Shown piece by piece: positions 41,745 to 52,400 of a stretch of DNA of 64,000 bases (position 1 is the first letter of the stretch; the number at the start of each line of letters is the position of its first letter). Source of the stretch: JBBDJB01 sp040880125. GTDB lineage: Bacteria > Planctomycetota > Planctomycetia > Pirellulales > JBBDJB01. Position numbers and translations under genes: made by a program. Under the pieces are notes generated by a model that did no database searches, was not told where the DNA came from, and saw only the letters and a list, made by a program, of their open reading frames with translations. The DNA is taken from the NCBI GenBank assembly GCA_040880125.1, contig JBBDJB010000053.1, positions 4,206-68,205 of the forward strand. Direction: 5' to 3'.

Positions 41745-43177
41745 GCCAATCCGAAATCGCGGTGGTCGGCGGCGGACTGGCCGGCATGGCCGCGGCGCTG
41801 CGGCTGGCCGAGCACGGCTGCCGGGTGACGCTGTTCGAAGCGCGGCGCCAACTCGGCGGCCGAGCCTCATCGTTCCGTGATACCCGTACCGGTGAGTGGA
41901 TCGACTATTGCCAGCACGTCAGCATGGGCTGCTGCACCGCCTTCGCGGACTTCTGCGATCGCATCGGGGTAAGCCACCAATTCGAACGCTGCCGCACGAT
42001 TACGTTCATCGGCCCGAACGGCCGTCAATGCAACGTCAAGTGCAGCCGTTGGCTACCCGCACCGCTCCACCTGCTGCCGTCGCTGCTGCGGATGCGGTAC
42101 CTTTCGCTGCGTGAGCGATTGTCGCTGATCGGCGCCCTGATGCGCCTCGTCCGCGGCGATTTTCGCGACACGCCGTCCGCACCGACTGTCGACCAGTGGC
42201 TTCGCGCCGCCGGCCAGTCGCCCCGTGCCATCGAACAGTTCTGGGGGGCGATCCTCGTCAGTGCACTGGGAGTGCCGCTGCGCGAAGCCTCGGTTACCGC
42301 CGCTCGGAAGGTCTTCATTGACGGCTTCCTAGCCAACCGCCGGGCGTACGAACTGGTCGTACCTCGGCCGCCACTGCGCGAACTACTGGCTTGCCGCGCC
42401 GGCGATCAACTGACAAGTCGCGGCGTGCAGCTTCGGCTCGGAACGCCGGTGCAGCAGATTGCGCTGATTAGCGGTGCAGCGGCCGATCAGCCGCGCTTTC
42501 GAGTGGTGCTAGCCGGGGGCGAGCAAACAGTCAGCCATGTAATACTGGCCGTGCCTTGGCGTCGACTGCCGGACGTCCTCGACAACGGTCCGCTGCGCGA
42601 GGCGTTGCAAGTCGATCGGCTGCAGCGGCTGCCGTCAGCAGCGATTACCGGCATTCACCTGTGGTTCGACCGACCGCTGTGCGATCTTCCACACGCGGTC
42701 CTCGTCGGGCGACTCGCGCAATGGGTGTTCAGCCGCGGCTGCGCTCGGGCGCCCGATACACAGCAACCGTCGTATTACTATCAGGTGGTCATCAGCGGTT
42801 CGCACGCACTGGCCGCATCGTCGCGGGAATCGCTCGTCGAAACGGTATGCCGCGAGTTAGGGGAAACGTGGCCGCAGACCGCCGCAGCGCAACTGGTGCA
42901 TTGGCAAGTGGTGAGCGAGCGAGATGCTGTTTTCTCGGTGTTGCCGGGCGCGTCTACCTTACGTCCCCCGCAGTCCACCGCTGTCGACGGCTTATCCCTC
43001 GCCGGCGACTGGACCGAAACTGGCTGGCCCTCGACGATGGAAGGTGCCGTGCGAAGCGGCTATTTGGCAGCCCAGCGGGTGCTCGAGTCCCTCGGGCATC
43101 GAAAATCGCTGCTTGTTCCCGACCTGCCGGTGGCACCGCTTGCCAAGTTGCTTTTGCGCCTTAGGGATCGCCTATGA
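41741..43177 (+). CDS. hpnE: Squalene-associated FAD-dependent desaturase HpnE
   Basis: This 478-residue amine-oxidase-like flavoprotein reduces hydroxysqualene to squalene, completing the HpnCDE route. The FAD motif is IAVVGGGLAGMAAALRLAEHGCRVTLFEA, followed by RRQLGGRASSFRDTRTGEWIDYCQHV. The C-terminal FAD region is LSLAGDWTETGWPSTMEGAVRSGYLAA. The ATGA overlap with hpnD fixes the start. No squalene-hopene cyclase or other hopanoid gene follows in the window, so the use of the squalene (hopanoids or sterols) is undetermined here. Confidence 0.96.
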   Translation: MSQSEIAVVGGGLAGMAAALRLAEHGCRVTLFEARRQLGGRASSFRDTRTGEWIDYCQHVSMGCCTAFADFCDRIGVSHQFERCRTITFIGPNGRQCNVKCSRWLPAPLHLLPSLLRMRYLSLRERLSLIGALMRLVRGDFRDTPSAPTVDQWLRAAGQSPRAIEQFWGAILVSALGVPLREASVTAARKVFIDGFLANRRAYELVVPRPPLRELLACRAGDQLTSRGVQLRLGTPVQQIALISGAAADQPRFRVVLAGGEQTVSHVILAVPWRRLPDVLDNGPLREALQVDRLQRLPSAAITGIHLWFDRPLCDLPHAVLVGRLAQWVFSRGCARAPDTQQPSYYYQVVISGSHALAASSRESLVETVCRELGETWPQTAAAQLVHWQVVSERDAVFSVLPGASTLRPPQSTAVDGLSLAGDWTETGWPSTMEGAVRSGYLAAQRVLESLGHRKSLLVPDLPVAPLAKLLLRLRDRL

Positions 43178-43332
43178 GATCGCCGTCGCCGCCCATCCAT
43201 CTGAGCGAATACGCTGCAGTGTCCCTCACGCCCTAGTTGCAGCGAGACGGGGGAAGACAGCGGTCGTGGCGGCACCCTTGACGATTTTGGGGTGCACTCG
43301 TAAGCTAGCCAATGCTAAGCGGTTATCGCTTC

Positions 43333-43403
43333 TGGGGAATAGTGTAACGGCAGCACGACTGACTCTGGATCAGTTAGTCTAGGTTCGAATCCTAGTTCCC
43401 CAG
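43333..43403 (+). tRNA. tRNA-Gln (anticodon CTG)
   Basis: The 71-nt cloverleaf has acceptor arms TGGGGAA/TTCCCCA, the anticodon stem ACTGA/TCAGT around loop CTCTGGA (anticodon CTG), a TPsiC loop with GGTTCGAATCC, and discriminator G. The CCA end is not encoded. It reads CAG codons. Confidence 0.95.
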
Positions 43404-43516
43404 CTTTTGTTACATCGCCCGGGCGAAGGAGTTACCGTCCACTCCCGCAGTCGAGCGATGTCCGCTCGCGGAGCGTCATCGCTCCCACCGTATTCCCGAT
43501 CGAATCGAGATCAAGC

Positions 43517-43590
43517 GTCCCCGTAGCTCAATTGGATAGAGTGTCGGCCTCCGAAGCCGAAGGTTAGTGGTTCGAATCCACTCGGGGATA
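43517..43590 (+). tRNA. tRNA-Arg (anticodon CCG)
   Basis: The 74-nt cloverleaf has acceptor arms GTCCCCG/CGGGGAT (first pair G-T), D arm TAGCTCAATTGGATAGAG, anticodon stem TCGGC/GCCGA around CTCCGAA (anticodon CCG) and GGTTCGAATCC in the T arm; discriminator A. CCA is not encoded. It lies 113 bp after tRNA-Gln. Confidence 0.95.
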
Positions 43591-43897
43591 TTTTCTTATC
43601 GATCGCGAGCGGATCGATGTAATCCGCTGCAGCTTGTTCGTGATGTGCGCGAGACGTCCTGTGGATCTTCCCTATCGGCTTGAATGTCAGCAGCGATTCG
43701 CCACCGATGCTAGATCCACTTGTACACTCTTCGGGGATACCAGGCAAAACTACGTACTCGCCAAGTCCAGTTGCTGTCTGGCACATCTTCGAGCGAACTG
43801 CCCGGCTTGGATAAAATCCCGACACCTACACGACGCACGGGCTCCAGTCGCGATCCGGGAAGGACAACCACATAAAGATCGTGATCTTTCGCGGCAA
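43591..43897. other. 307-bp gap after the tRNAs, no gene
   Basis: Nothing with coding character was found. The minus-strand 104-codon frame at 43511-43825 is only the reverse of tRNA-Arg plus flank. No strong hairpin follows the stop of the giant gene at 43898. Confidence 0.5.
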
Positions 43898-46231
43898 TTA
43901 GAACTCCGTCCATGGCTCCGAATCGAGCCACAGTGAGTCGTCCTCCAGTGCTACATCGAAGCTATTGGTAGTATTGCCGTTTCCCATCAGACCGTCTTCG
44001 GCGACATCGTCTTCCTCCCAGATACGCTCCTCGAGAACGACCGCCGCGGATTGGTACGATCCGTCGATCGGCTCGCCGATTGGCGTGTAGTGCGAATCCG
44101 CGCTTGGCGTTCTTGAAGCCCATACTCTAGCTGGATCGCCAAAAAGACCTTCAGCAATCGCGCCACTAGAAAGCTCTCCAATCGCCGGCGCAGTGAATAA
44201 GTTCAGCCGATTGGCGAAGCCGGTCGTATTGTTGCGGACAAAAAGTTGGTCTGCGGGATCGACAAACCGATCCTTGTTGTAATCCCAGGGGTCGTCGACT
44301 GTGGCGGGATTGGTGAAACCGTGTCCGTTATTGCGGGCACCAAGTTCGTCGGCCGGGTCGACGTGAGCGAACAATCCGCCGGAGCCTTCGCCCGGCGCCG
44401 AGCCAAAGCAAAAAACGTCCCGCTCCTCCAGCCCAAGAGAAGTACCCACGGTCACTCGAAGCCAGGTATTTTTGAAGACTGCTCCGCCGGTGGTGTCCCA
44501 AATGAACGTCACCCGATCGGCACCGCCTATGCCGGCGCCAGCTCGTACGGTGAAACCGGTGGGCAGAGGCGCTGTCGTCGGACTATTACCTGCTCGGCCC
44601 ATGTCGTGAAATTCGAAGTCGGACAGTTCGATGGGCTTTGTCGCACCGACAATGTCGACCATGATGCCGTTGATGCCCCGGGTGTAGCTAATGTAGTTGG
44701 CTTTGGTGGCGGTCTGGCCCGGGAGCAGCGCGGTCTTACTTGGATCAATGGCGCCGTCGTCGGCGCTGTTGGCCGCCGCGTTACCGCCGTCAAAAAACGA
44801 GCCGTTGTAGAAGACGTGTCGTCCGACGACGGTGGCGGAGCCCGGTGCGCCGCTGGTGACAAGCAGCATGTTCGAGGAGCTTGTTTGGACGCCGTCGTCG
44901 ACGTGCACGAAGATTTCGAAATGGCCGGTTTGGGCGATCACCAGCGAGGTGGCGAAAGTGGAACTGCCGCCGGCGGAGCCGTCCAGGATGAGCGGCAGTC
45001 GGAGTGCGGCGGGGCCTCCGCCGGCGGGACGCACTTCAAGGGTCGCCCGCCATGAGTCGGTCCCGGGGTCTTGGAATCCGCCGGACACGAGTAGCGGCTG
45101 GCCCAGTGGCACTTGAAGGTTTGCGGCCTGCAGCGTCACGTTCCGCGGCGAGACATTTGCGACGGCGATCGTCAGCAGCCCGCTGCCCGTTTCTGCTCCG
45201 TCATCGATCGTCAGTCGGGCGAAGTACGGGCCATCGTTGCCAGGTACAAAGCTGAAGTTCGGCACGATCTTTCCCGGCAGCACCACTCCGGTGACCGACG
45301 CGATCGTTTGGCCGGTCGTGGTGGTCGCCTCCCAGAAATACGTGTGGGCCTCGCCGGAGCCGGGATCGGAGAAAGTGCCCGACAGCACGACCGGAGATCC
45401 TTCCTGAGCGGCGGGCGAGACGAGGTTGACCTCGACGTTTTGCGGCCGAACGTTGGCGAGCGTGAGCGGCACGCTGAGGCTTTGCGTGATTCCGCCGTCG
45501 AAGTCATTGGCTCTCACGGAGACGTTGAAGTCGCCCGGTCCGTTGGCGATGCCCAGTGCGATCAACTGCGGCCAGGTGAGCACTGGGCCGGCCGCGCTCG
45601 CGTCGCCGTAGATGCCGTCGCCATTGATGTCCCAGGAGATGCCTGGCACGTCCTCGGCGCCGCCGTCCTGCACCACTGCGGAGAGCGAAAGAGATCCGCC
45701 TTCGCTGACGAAATAGGGGCCGCCGGGGTTGATTGCCGGTGCAACGTTGCTGGCCGTCACCTGCAGTTGGTCGGTGCCGACTGCACCGTTGCTGTCGGTC
45801 ACCGTGACGGAGACGGAGTAGACTCCCTGGTCGGTGGGAACGAAGGAGAAGCTCGTGCCGCTGCCGGTGGCAAAGACGGCCGAATTTCGCGTGACGACCC
45901 AGGCCAGAGTGTGTGTGTCGATCGTGCCGGGGTCCGTGAACGAAACCGCCAACGCGACCGTTTCGCCTTCGTTCACTATGCGGTTGGGCCCGGCATTGAC
46001 GTTTTGCGGAGCGACATTGGAGGCAAAAATGACCGCCTCGTCGCTCGTCATGCCGCCGTCGTCATCCGTGATCGCGAGGGTAACAGTGTACGTACCGTTG
46101 TCCAGCGGCGTGAACCCGAAGGCGGAGGAGGTACCGTCGGCGACGATCTGCCCGTTGCTGGCCACGACCTGCCAGAGATAAGTGTGCGTGTCGAGCGTAC
46201 CGGGATCGGTGAAGGCGGCCGTGAATGCCAC
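43898..46231 (-). CDS. Giant extracellular modular protein, C-terminal segment (PKD array, dockerin-like end)
   Basis: This is the 3' part of the giant gene. The 777-residue reading starts inside a PKD repeat (VAFTAAFTDPGTLDTHTYLW), and the frame is open upstream to a stop at 46277-46279, so it has no start of its own. It holds about five PKD/Ig-like beta repeats (45130-46230), then a module AVVGRHVFYNGSFFDGG-like at 44400-44870 that often precedes dockerins in planctomycete exoproteins. Two dockerin-like calcium segments follow (DPADELGARNN and DYNKDRFVDPADQLFVRNN, 44200-44372), then an acidic tail to EPWTEF. It would be extracellular. By itself it is not expected to be expressed. Confidence 0.85.
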   Translation of the reverse strand: MAFTAAFTDPGTLDTHTYLWQVVASNGQIVADGTSSAFGFTPLDNGTYTVTLAITDDDGGMTSDEAVIFASNVAPQNVNAGPNRIVNEGETVALAVSFTDPGTIDTHTLAWVVTRNSAVFATGSGTSFSFVPTDQGVYSVSVTVTDSNGAVGTDQLQVTASNVAPAINPGGPYFVSEGGSLSLSAVVQDGGAEDVPGISWDINGDGIYGDASAAGPVLTWPQLIALGIANGPGDFNVSVRANDFDGGITQSLSVPLTLANVRPQNVEVNLVSPAAQEGSPVVLSGTFSDPGSGEAHTYFWEATTTTGQTIASVTGVVLPGKIVPNFSFVPGNDGPYFARLTIDDGAETGSGLLTIAVANVSPRNVTLQAANLQVPLGQPLLVSGGFQDPGTDSWRATLEVRPAGGGPAALRLPLILDGSAGGSSTFATSLVIAQTGHFEIFVHVDDGVQTSSSNMLLVTSGAPGSATVVGRHVFYNGSFFDGGNAAANSADDGAIDPSKTALLPGQTATKANYISYTRGINGIMVDIVGATKPIELSDFEFHDMGRAGNSPTTAPLPTGFTVRAGAGIGGADRVTFIWDTTGGAVFKNTWLRVTVGTSLGLEERDVFCFGSAPGEGSGGLFAHVDPADELGARNNGHGFTNPATVDDPWDYNKDRFVDPADQLFVRNNTTGFANRLNLFTAPAIGELSSGAIAEGLFGDPARVWASRTPSADSHYTPIGEPIDGSYQSAAVVLEERIWEEDDVAEDGLMGNGNTTNSFDVALEDDSLWLDSEPWTEF
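44200..44372 (-). other. Dockerin-like calcium-binding segments at the C-terminus
   Basis: Two related halves read HVDPADELGARNNGHGF and DYNKDRFVDPADQLFVRNN. The second has the D-x-N-x-D-x-x-x-x-x-D spacing of a dockerin F-hand. Planctomycetes place such segments near the ends of secreted proteins; no cohesin is visible in the window. Confidence 0.7.
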
Positions 46232-46276
46232 GGGCGTGCCTTCACTGACGAAGCGATTGGGGCCGGCGCTGACATT

Positions 46277-46462
46277 CTACGGCGGAGTGTTTTGCCAGGT
46301 GAGTTGCACCTGGTCACTGCCCGAGGCGCCGTCGTCATCGGTCACAGTGAGCCGCAGCGTTTGAACGAGGTCGTCAACGGGATTGAGTTCCAAGACGGGG
46401 CCGCTGGCAATGAGGACCCACTGCCCGTCGCCGCCCAGAACTTCCCAGGCGTAGTTCAACAA
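46277..46462 (-). pseudogene. Giant gene fragment between two interruptions (one PKD repeat)
   Basis: This 61-codon reading (LNYAWEVLGGDGQWVLIASG to LTWQNTPP) is the missing middle of a PKD repeat. It continues the sense of the large upstream reading after a one-base shift near 46475 and is separated from the downstream reading, in the same frame, only by a TAG codon at 46277-46279 where sister repeats have Q before NVSAGPNR/NVNAGPNR. It is therefore not a separate gene. Confidence 0.85.
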
Positions 46463-49400
46463 ATCGCCAGCCGCATGGCGGGATTGCTAAACAGCACGCT
46501 GGCACCTTCGCTCACGACCCGATCAAGTCCAAGGTTCACCGTCGGTGCACGATTCAAGGCAGTCACTTCGACCGTGTCAACGTACTGCATGCCGCCATCG
46601 TCCAAGTCCGTCACGGTCAGAGCGACGATGTAGGTGCCGTTGTCGCGGGGCGTGAAGGCGAAACTACTCGCGGAGCCGGGATTGACGACCTGACCGTTGT
46701 CGGCGACCACTTGCCACTGATAGGTGAAGTTGCTGCCGTTGGCCGGGTTCGGATCGCTGACGACGGAATTGAAGGCGGTGAAGACGCCTTCGTTGACGAT
46801 TCGGTCGAGGCCCGCGTTAACGACGCGGAAGGTGCCGAGACTCACGCCCGTGACGAGCAGGATCGGCGGCGCAAGGTTTATGTTCTTCGACGACGCGGCG
46901 ATCCAGCCGGGCTGCGCTTGCTCGGCCACGGTGTGCGTTTGCGTCGCCAAGTTGTCCAAAGCGTAGTCGCCGTTGGCGTCGGTGAGCGTGAATAGCTCGC
47001 CGGCATCGAACAGGCCGTTCAGATTGCCGTCGATGTAGAGTGTCCAGCCTTCAAGGCCTGGTTCGCCGCTGTCGCGCACGTCGTCGCGGTCCAAATCGTT
47101 CCACTTAGTACCGTGGATGCCGCCGGTCCCGATGTGCAGGTCGAAGCGCTGTTGCACCGAGCGACCTCCGCCGGCGCGGTCCTGGGCGGTGACCGTAATA
47201 CGTGCCGTGCCGACAAAGCCAGAGGACGGTATCACGATGAGTTGCAGCACGCCGCTTCCATCTGGCGTAATGATAATTTCAACAGAAGGCGTATCGCTTT
47301 GGGCGGTGAGCAGCACGCTGTCGCCGTCGAAGTCGTCGTATTGCAGGGCGGCTGCGAAGGGAACCGAAACGGAGGTATAGCTCGTTGCGATGGGCATGAG
47401 CGTCGGTTCGCTCGTGTTTGCATCGACGGTGACGGTATCGGCCAGGCCGTCGATGATCGGCAGGACCACGTCGAGCGAGTGCCCGGTGAGCGGATTGTCT
47501 TGAAGCGTCAGATGCTTCAGCCCTTGCGCTGCAGGCAGTGAGCCAACCTTCACCAGTCGGAGTGCGTCGGCCGCAAGCGAACCGTCGCCCGAGCCGGAAA
47601 GCCGCACGACAAGCTCGCCGCCGGTTACCTCCAAGCTGCCCAGGGTTTGCCACGATCGGCCGGCGAAGGTGGCGCCGCTGTGCGCGAAGCGCTGGTTCAC
47701 GAGAACGGACGTGGGCGATGTCCCGGCATCCAACTCGTAATTCGCCTGCCGCGCCCTGCTGCCGCCGGCAAGCCAGGTGGCCTGGATGTTGTACGTACCA
47801 TCGGGCAGGTCTTCGAATTGCCAGGTGGCGGTGTTGCCGCTGGTGTCTCCGCCGGCGGTGAACTGGTAGTCGTCGCCAAAGGCGGCATCGGTCGGACTGG
47901 TGTTGTTGAGCCACTGTCCGGTCGAGGAGAAGCCTTCGTCGCCGTCGTCGATCAAGTATTGCCCGGCGAGCGGACTGAGATCGGCGATGGCATTGTCGTG
48001 CAAGTGCAGAAACTCGAGCTGGCTCAGCGAAGCCAGCGGCGCAACGTCGTCGATGTCATTGCTTGCCAAGCTCAGCCACCGCAATTGCGTCAGCCCCGCC
48101 AAGGCCGAGATGTCCGAGATACCGGCGGTGTCGAACTGGCCATAGATGTAAGTCGATCCGGTGTTCGAGACGCCACCGCGGTCCGTGCCGAACGCACCCA
48201 ACATTAAGTCGTCACCAAGCGTCGTGATTGTCCGCCCGAACTGATCTGCACTGCTGGGGATCGGGTTGGCCAGCTTCGTGGTGCCGGCGAAGTTGGGATA
48301 GTCGTACAAGAAGACGGCGCCCGCGTCGGTCGTGCCAGTATCATTGCCGGTGGCGCCTACGGCGATCGCATGGGTGCCGATGCCGGCAACACCACTGCCG
48401 AAACTGGACGCCGGCGGCTCCGGGTTCCCCAGCAGGCTGAGGAGCGACCCAGCGGACGTGAATTGGAACACCGCGCCACCGCCGCCCGGCGCTCCGGCGA
48501 GAACTTCGCCCGCGATGGACGCTACGCTGAAGCCCATCCCGCTGCCGAAGGCAGGGGCCGGGTTGGGGAGCTTCGCCGCTGCGCCAGTAAATGCATCGAC
48601 GAGCCAGACCGATCCGACGTTACCGTCGTCGTTGCCGGCCGCGACGATCAGCGTATCGTCGTCGAGCGGCGCGATTCTGGAGCCAAACAAGTCGTTAGTG
48701 CCGGGCTGGGGATTGGCTACCTGCCGCAAAAAGGTGCCGGTCTCCGCGTCGAAAAAGTAGACGGCCCCAGCCGAGCTGAATCCGCTGACGCTGTCGCTCG
48801 CGCCCACTGCGATTACCGAGCCGAGCACGGCGACGGACGTCCCGAAGAGCGAGCCTGGCGTAGGCGCCCGCAGCGTGTGCAGCAAATCGCCGCTGCCGTT
48901 GTATACATAAACCAGCCCGATAGTCGGCGGATTGACCGGCACGTTCGGGTCGCGTGCACCGGGCGCGCCAACGACGATCTTTCCGTCGTACGTCGCCACG
49001 GCGTTACCAAACAGCTCGGTCTGCGCGGGACTCGGATTGTCGATCGCCAGCAGCCGCTCGCCGCTGAGCGCGCTATAGACGTAGACCGTTCCCGCATTAT
49101 TTTGAAGTTGTCCCTGGTCGTTGAGAAGCGGCGTCGAGGGGGCGCCAACCACCACGCGGTTGTCCATCGTCGCCAGCGCAAATCCGAAGCTCGCCGCACT
49201 GTCGACCGGGTTGGTGAGCTCCTGCAACAGTCCATAACCTCCGGCCAGACCGCCGGGCAGCGAATCGGCAAGCTCGGCGGACAACCGCCCCTCGATGCTC
49301 AAGTGCTCCAGAGCGGTCAGCGACGAGAGCGGGCCGATGTCGACAATCGGGTTGTAGTCCAGCGAAAGCGCCTTCAGCCGGGTCAAACCGGCTAACGGAG

Positions 49401-52400
49401 ACAGGTCGCTGATCGCGTTGGCGTCGAGCGTGAGCAGCTCGAGATTGCCCAACGTCGCCAGCGGCGAGACGTCGGTGATGTGGTTCCACGGCAGGTGAAG
49501 CTCGCGCAGATTTACCGCCAGTTGCAGGCCGCTGAGGTCTACGATGCCTTGATTGATCAAGTCCAGTGTGAAGAGCCTGGCCAGATCGCTGGACATCATT
49601 GGCCGCACGGCGCGGGGGATGCCGGAATGCGACTCGGTGACCGTTAACCTCAATGCCTGGGCGACGGCGGCTTCCAAATTGGCATCGGCAAAGTGAACGA
49701 CCGGATCGAGCGGCTCGAAGGGCGCGTCGTGAACGAACTGCCCGAGTTCCGGCGCGAAGACGATTTCGCCCGCTGTGTGGTCTCGAAGCTCGATCGTTTC
49801 GGCTATGAAAAGGTCAACGCCGCCGTCGCCGAACAAGCGATCGAGCTCGTCGTTGCCCACCACCAGGTCATTGCCGTCCGCGCCATGAATCTTGTCGTGG
49901 TCCGAAAGCGGATGCGTGTGGCCGATCGCCGGCGCGACAAAGGATAGGGAGAGCGGCTGCGGCGACGCCGGGGCAAACAGTGGGTGGTACACTCGCAGGT
50001 AATAACTGTCTGCGGTCAAGTGCTGCATGTCGAACAGGGCTTGGCCCTGAGCCAATAGGGCGCCGTGGGCGTCGTGCAGGTCGGCCAATAGACCATCGGT
50101 CTGCGGGAACGTAACGAGGCCCGGTCGGAAGTTGCCGCCGCCGTTGATGGCGATCGCGCCTGTCATATCGGGGCTTTCCAACTCCAGACGAAATGTGACA
50201 CGCGTCCATCCGGCGGCGAGCGCCGGAAGCAGGGCATCCCCGATGTTGATGAAGTAACTGAAGCCGGGCACCGTTAACGCGGCATGGTTGAGCGTGAATA
50301 CATTCGTAGCTGTGGACAGCCCGTCCAGCGGGTTGAGCCAGCCGTCTCCCTCGCGGTCGAGCAAGCTCACCCGCAGCGTGTTGCTCGCGGAAATGCTCGG
50401 CACGTCGCTGAGCGAAAACTGCAGAAATGTAGCTGGCAGGGCTTGTGGATCGTCGCGGTATTGAAGCAGCGACGAAATGTCGAACTCAACGATGCCGTCC
50501 GTGCCGCTGGCCTCAACGGCAAAGCGATTGGCAAATTGCTCGATCGGATCGACTTGGCCGTCTATCAGGCTGCCGGTGCTGATGGCGTCCATGCGGAGCG
50601 TCGGGCTGCCCCCCGGCCCGAGGCTTAACCCGGAGGCTGGCGAGAGGACGAGGTGATCGCCCGGCCGTCCGTCCCCGAGGGTGGAAAAGCGGAACCATTG
50701 CTCGCTCTGATTGGCTGCGAGTTGGGCGTGGAAGACTTCGGCCTGCCCGGTGGCCCGATCGACGAGGAAGTCACCGCTGCCGCTGACGTTGAAGTTGGCC
50801 AGCTCAATGAAGTCGTCAACGCCGGGGAGCGGACCGGATCCGCGCGCACCGTAGATAACGTACAGTCCGCCGGCATTGCTCATCGGATTGGCCAGCGTGC
50901 TGTCGACGCCGGCCGCGCCGATCACGAGGTCGTGCAGCCCGTCGTGGTTCAGGTCGATGCGGGGCGAGTATGGCAGCGTGCCCAGCATGTCGGAAGGCTG
51001 AGCGCCGGCAAGCACCAGATCCGCCGCGTCGAGGTACAGTGGACCAGCGGCCTCGGCGACCGAAAAGAACACGTGCGTGCTGCCGCGCTGAAGCGTGTCG
51101 ATAATGTATTGCGGGTCGGGTGTCGGCTGCACCTGGTTGAACAGCGGTTTATACGTTTCCAGTCCGCTTGTGACGATCGTGCTGGGCACGCCCACGGCCA
51201 GGTCCTGCTTTCCATCGCCGTTGAAGTCGCCGGCAGTGACGGAGAGCTCCGAGATCAACGAGAGGCCATCGGCGAGACTGCCCGGTGACCGGTGGTAGAC
51301 GACCAGGTCGGCCGCCTCTTCCGGCGAGAGTTTTTCACTGGTGGGGTTGTCGGAGTCGAACTCGGTGCTGCAGTAGAAGACGTACAGGGCGCCGGGGGCG
51401 GTGAGGTTATCTTCGCGCGTGCGGCTGATCGCGAAGTCCGACAGTCCGTCTTGGTTTACGTCGCCCAGGGCGAAAATCTTGTAGCCGAACGATATGTCTT
51501 GCACGATCAGGGCGCTGTCGTCGTCAACTTCGAACACGTCGAAGAACTCGGTTCGTCCGAGCACCAGGAATGCCCGACCTGCCGCCAGCGGCGGAACAGT
51601 TGGATCGTTGATCACCGACAAGAACGGCCACGAAAAGACCATGTCTTCCAGCCCGTCGCCGTTGACATCGCCCACGACATTGACTTCCAGGTTGTAGAAC
51701 CGGGCGGTGTTGTTGGGAGTGAAGCCCAGGACCTCCTCGAACAGCATTGGCGGGGAGGAATCGACGCCAATCCTGGCGATGTATCTCGTCTCGCCCTGCA
51801 GCGCCTCGTTCACCGGCAGGTCGGCCCCGGAGATGACAAACGCCGTGCTGGAGGCGCCGCCAGGCGGAGCCGCGTTGCTGCCCACGATCAACAGGTCGGA
51901 GTACGCAATACCCGTGACCGGATTCACGTCGCCGTTGTAGTTGAGCAGATGAACGGACTGGTTCTCCGGAGTTAGAAACGCCTGGCGGATCTCGACCGTA
52001 CGGCTATTGGCCGCCGTCAAATAGCTCGCGTCGATGTGCGTGGGAAGTTCTTCCGAGCCGAAGAGTACCCTCACCACGGTGAAGTCTTCGGGGAAGGGTG
52101 GGTGCGTGGTTTCGGAAAGGAAGGCCAGGTCGGCCAGCCCATCGGCGTTAACATCGCCGCCGCGCAAGAACGGAGTGCCGAGCGATGCCGTGTCCAGCAC
52201 GATCACGGCCTGGTCCAATATCGAGCCGATCTCGTCAAGCATTGTGGGGCCGAGCAGCAGGTAGCTAACGCCAACACCGTTGAGCAACAAGTCGCGGTAG
52301 CCGTCGCCGTTCACGTCGCCCACGTCGAGGCTGCTGGCGAGCATCTCTTGTGGATTGACGCCCAGTAGAGCGAAGCTCTCCGTGATCTGCGCCGACGCAT

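Noticed and set aside
43333..43590. Mobile-element attachment site at the tRNA pair
   Set aside because: No integrase, partial tRNA duplication or change to phage-like gene content is visible on either side.
43511..43825. 104-codon minus-strand frame
   Set aside because: It contains GFEPLTFGFGGRHSIQLSYG, the well-known artefact of translating a tRNA-Arg gene in reverse.
45113..46633. 506-codon plus-strand frame, and similar ones at 57238-57669 and 58297-59202
   Set aside because: All are antisense to the giant gene, whose minus-strand modules are clearly recognisable.
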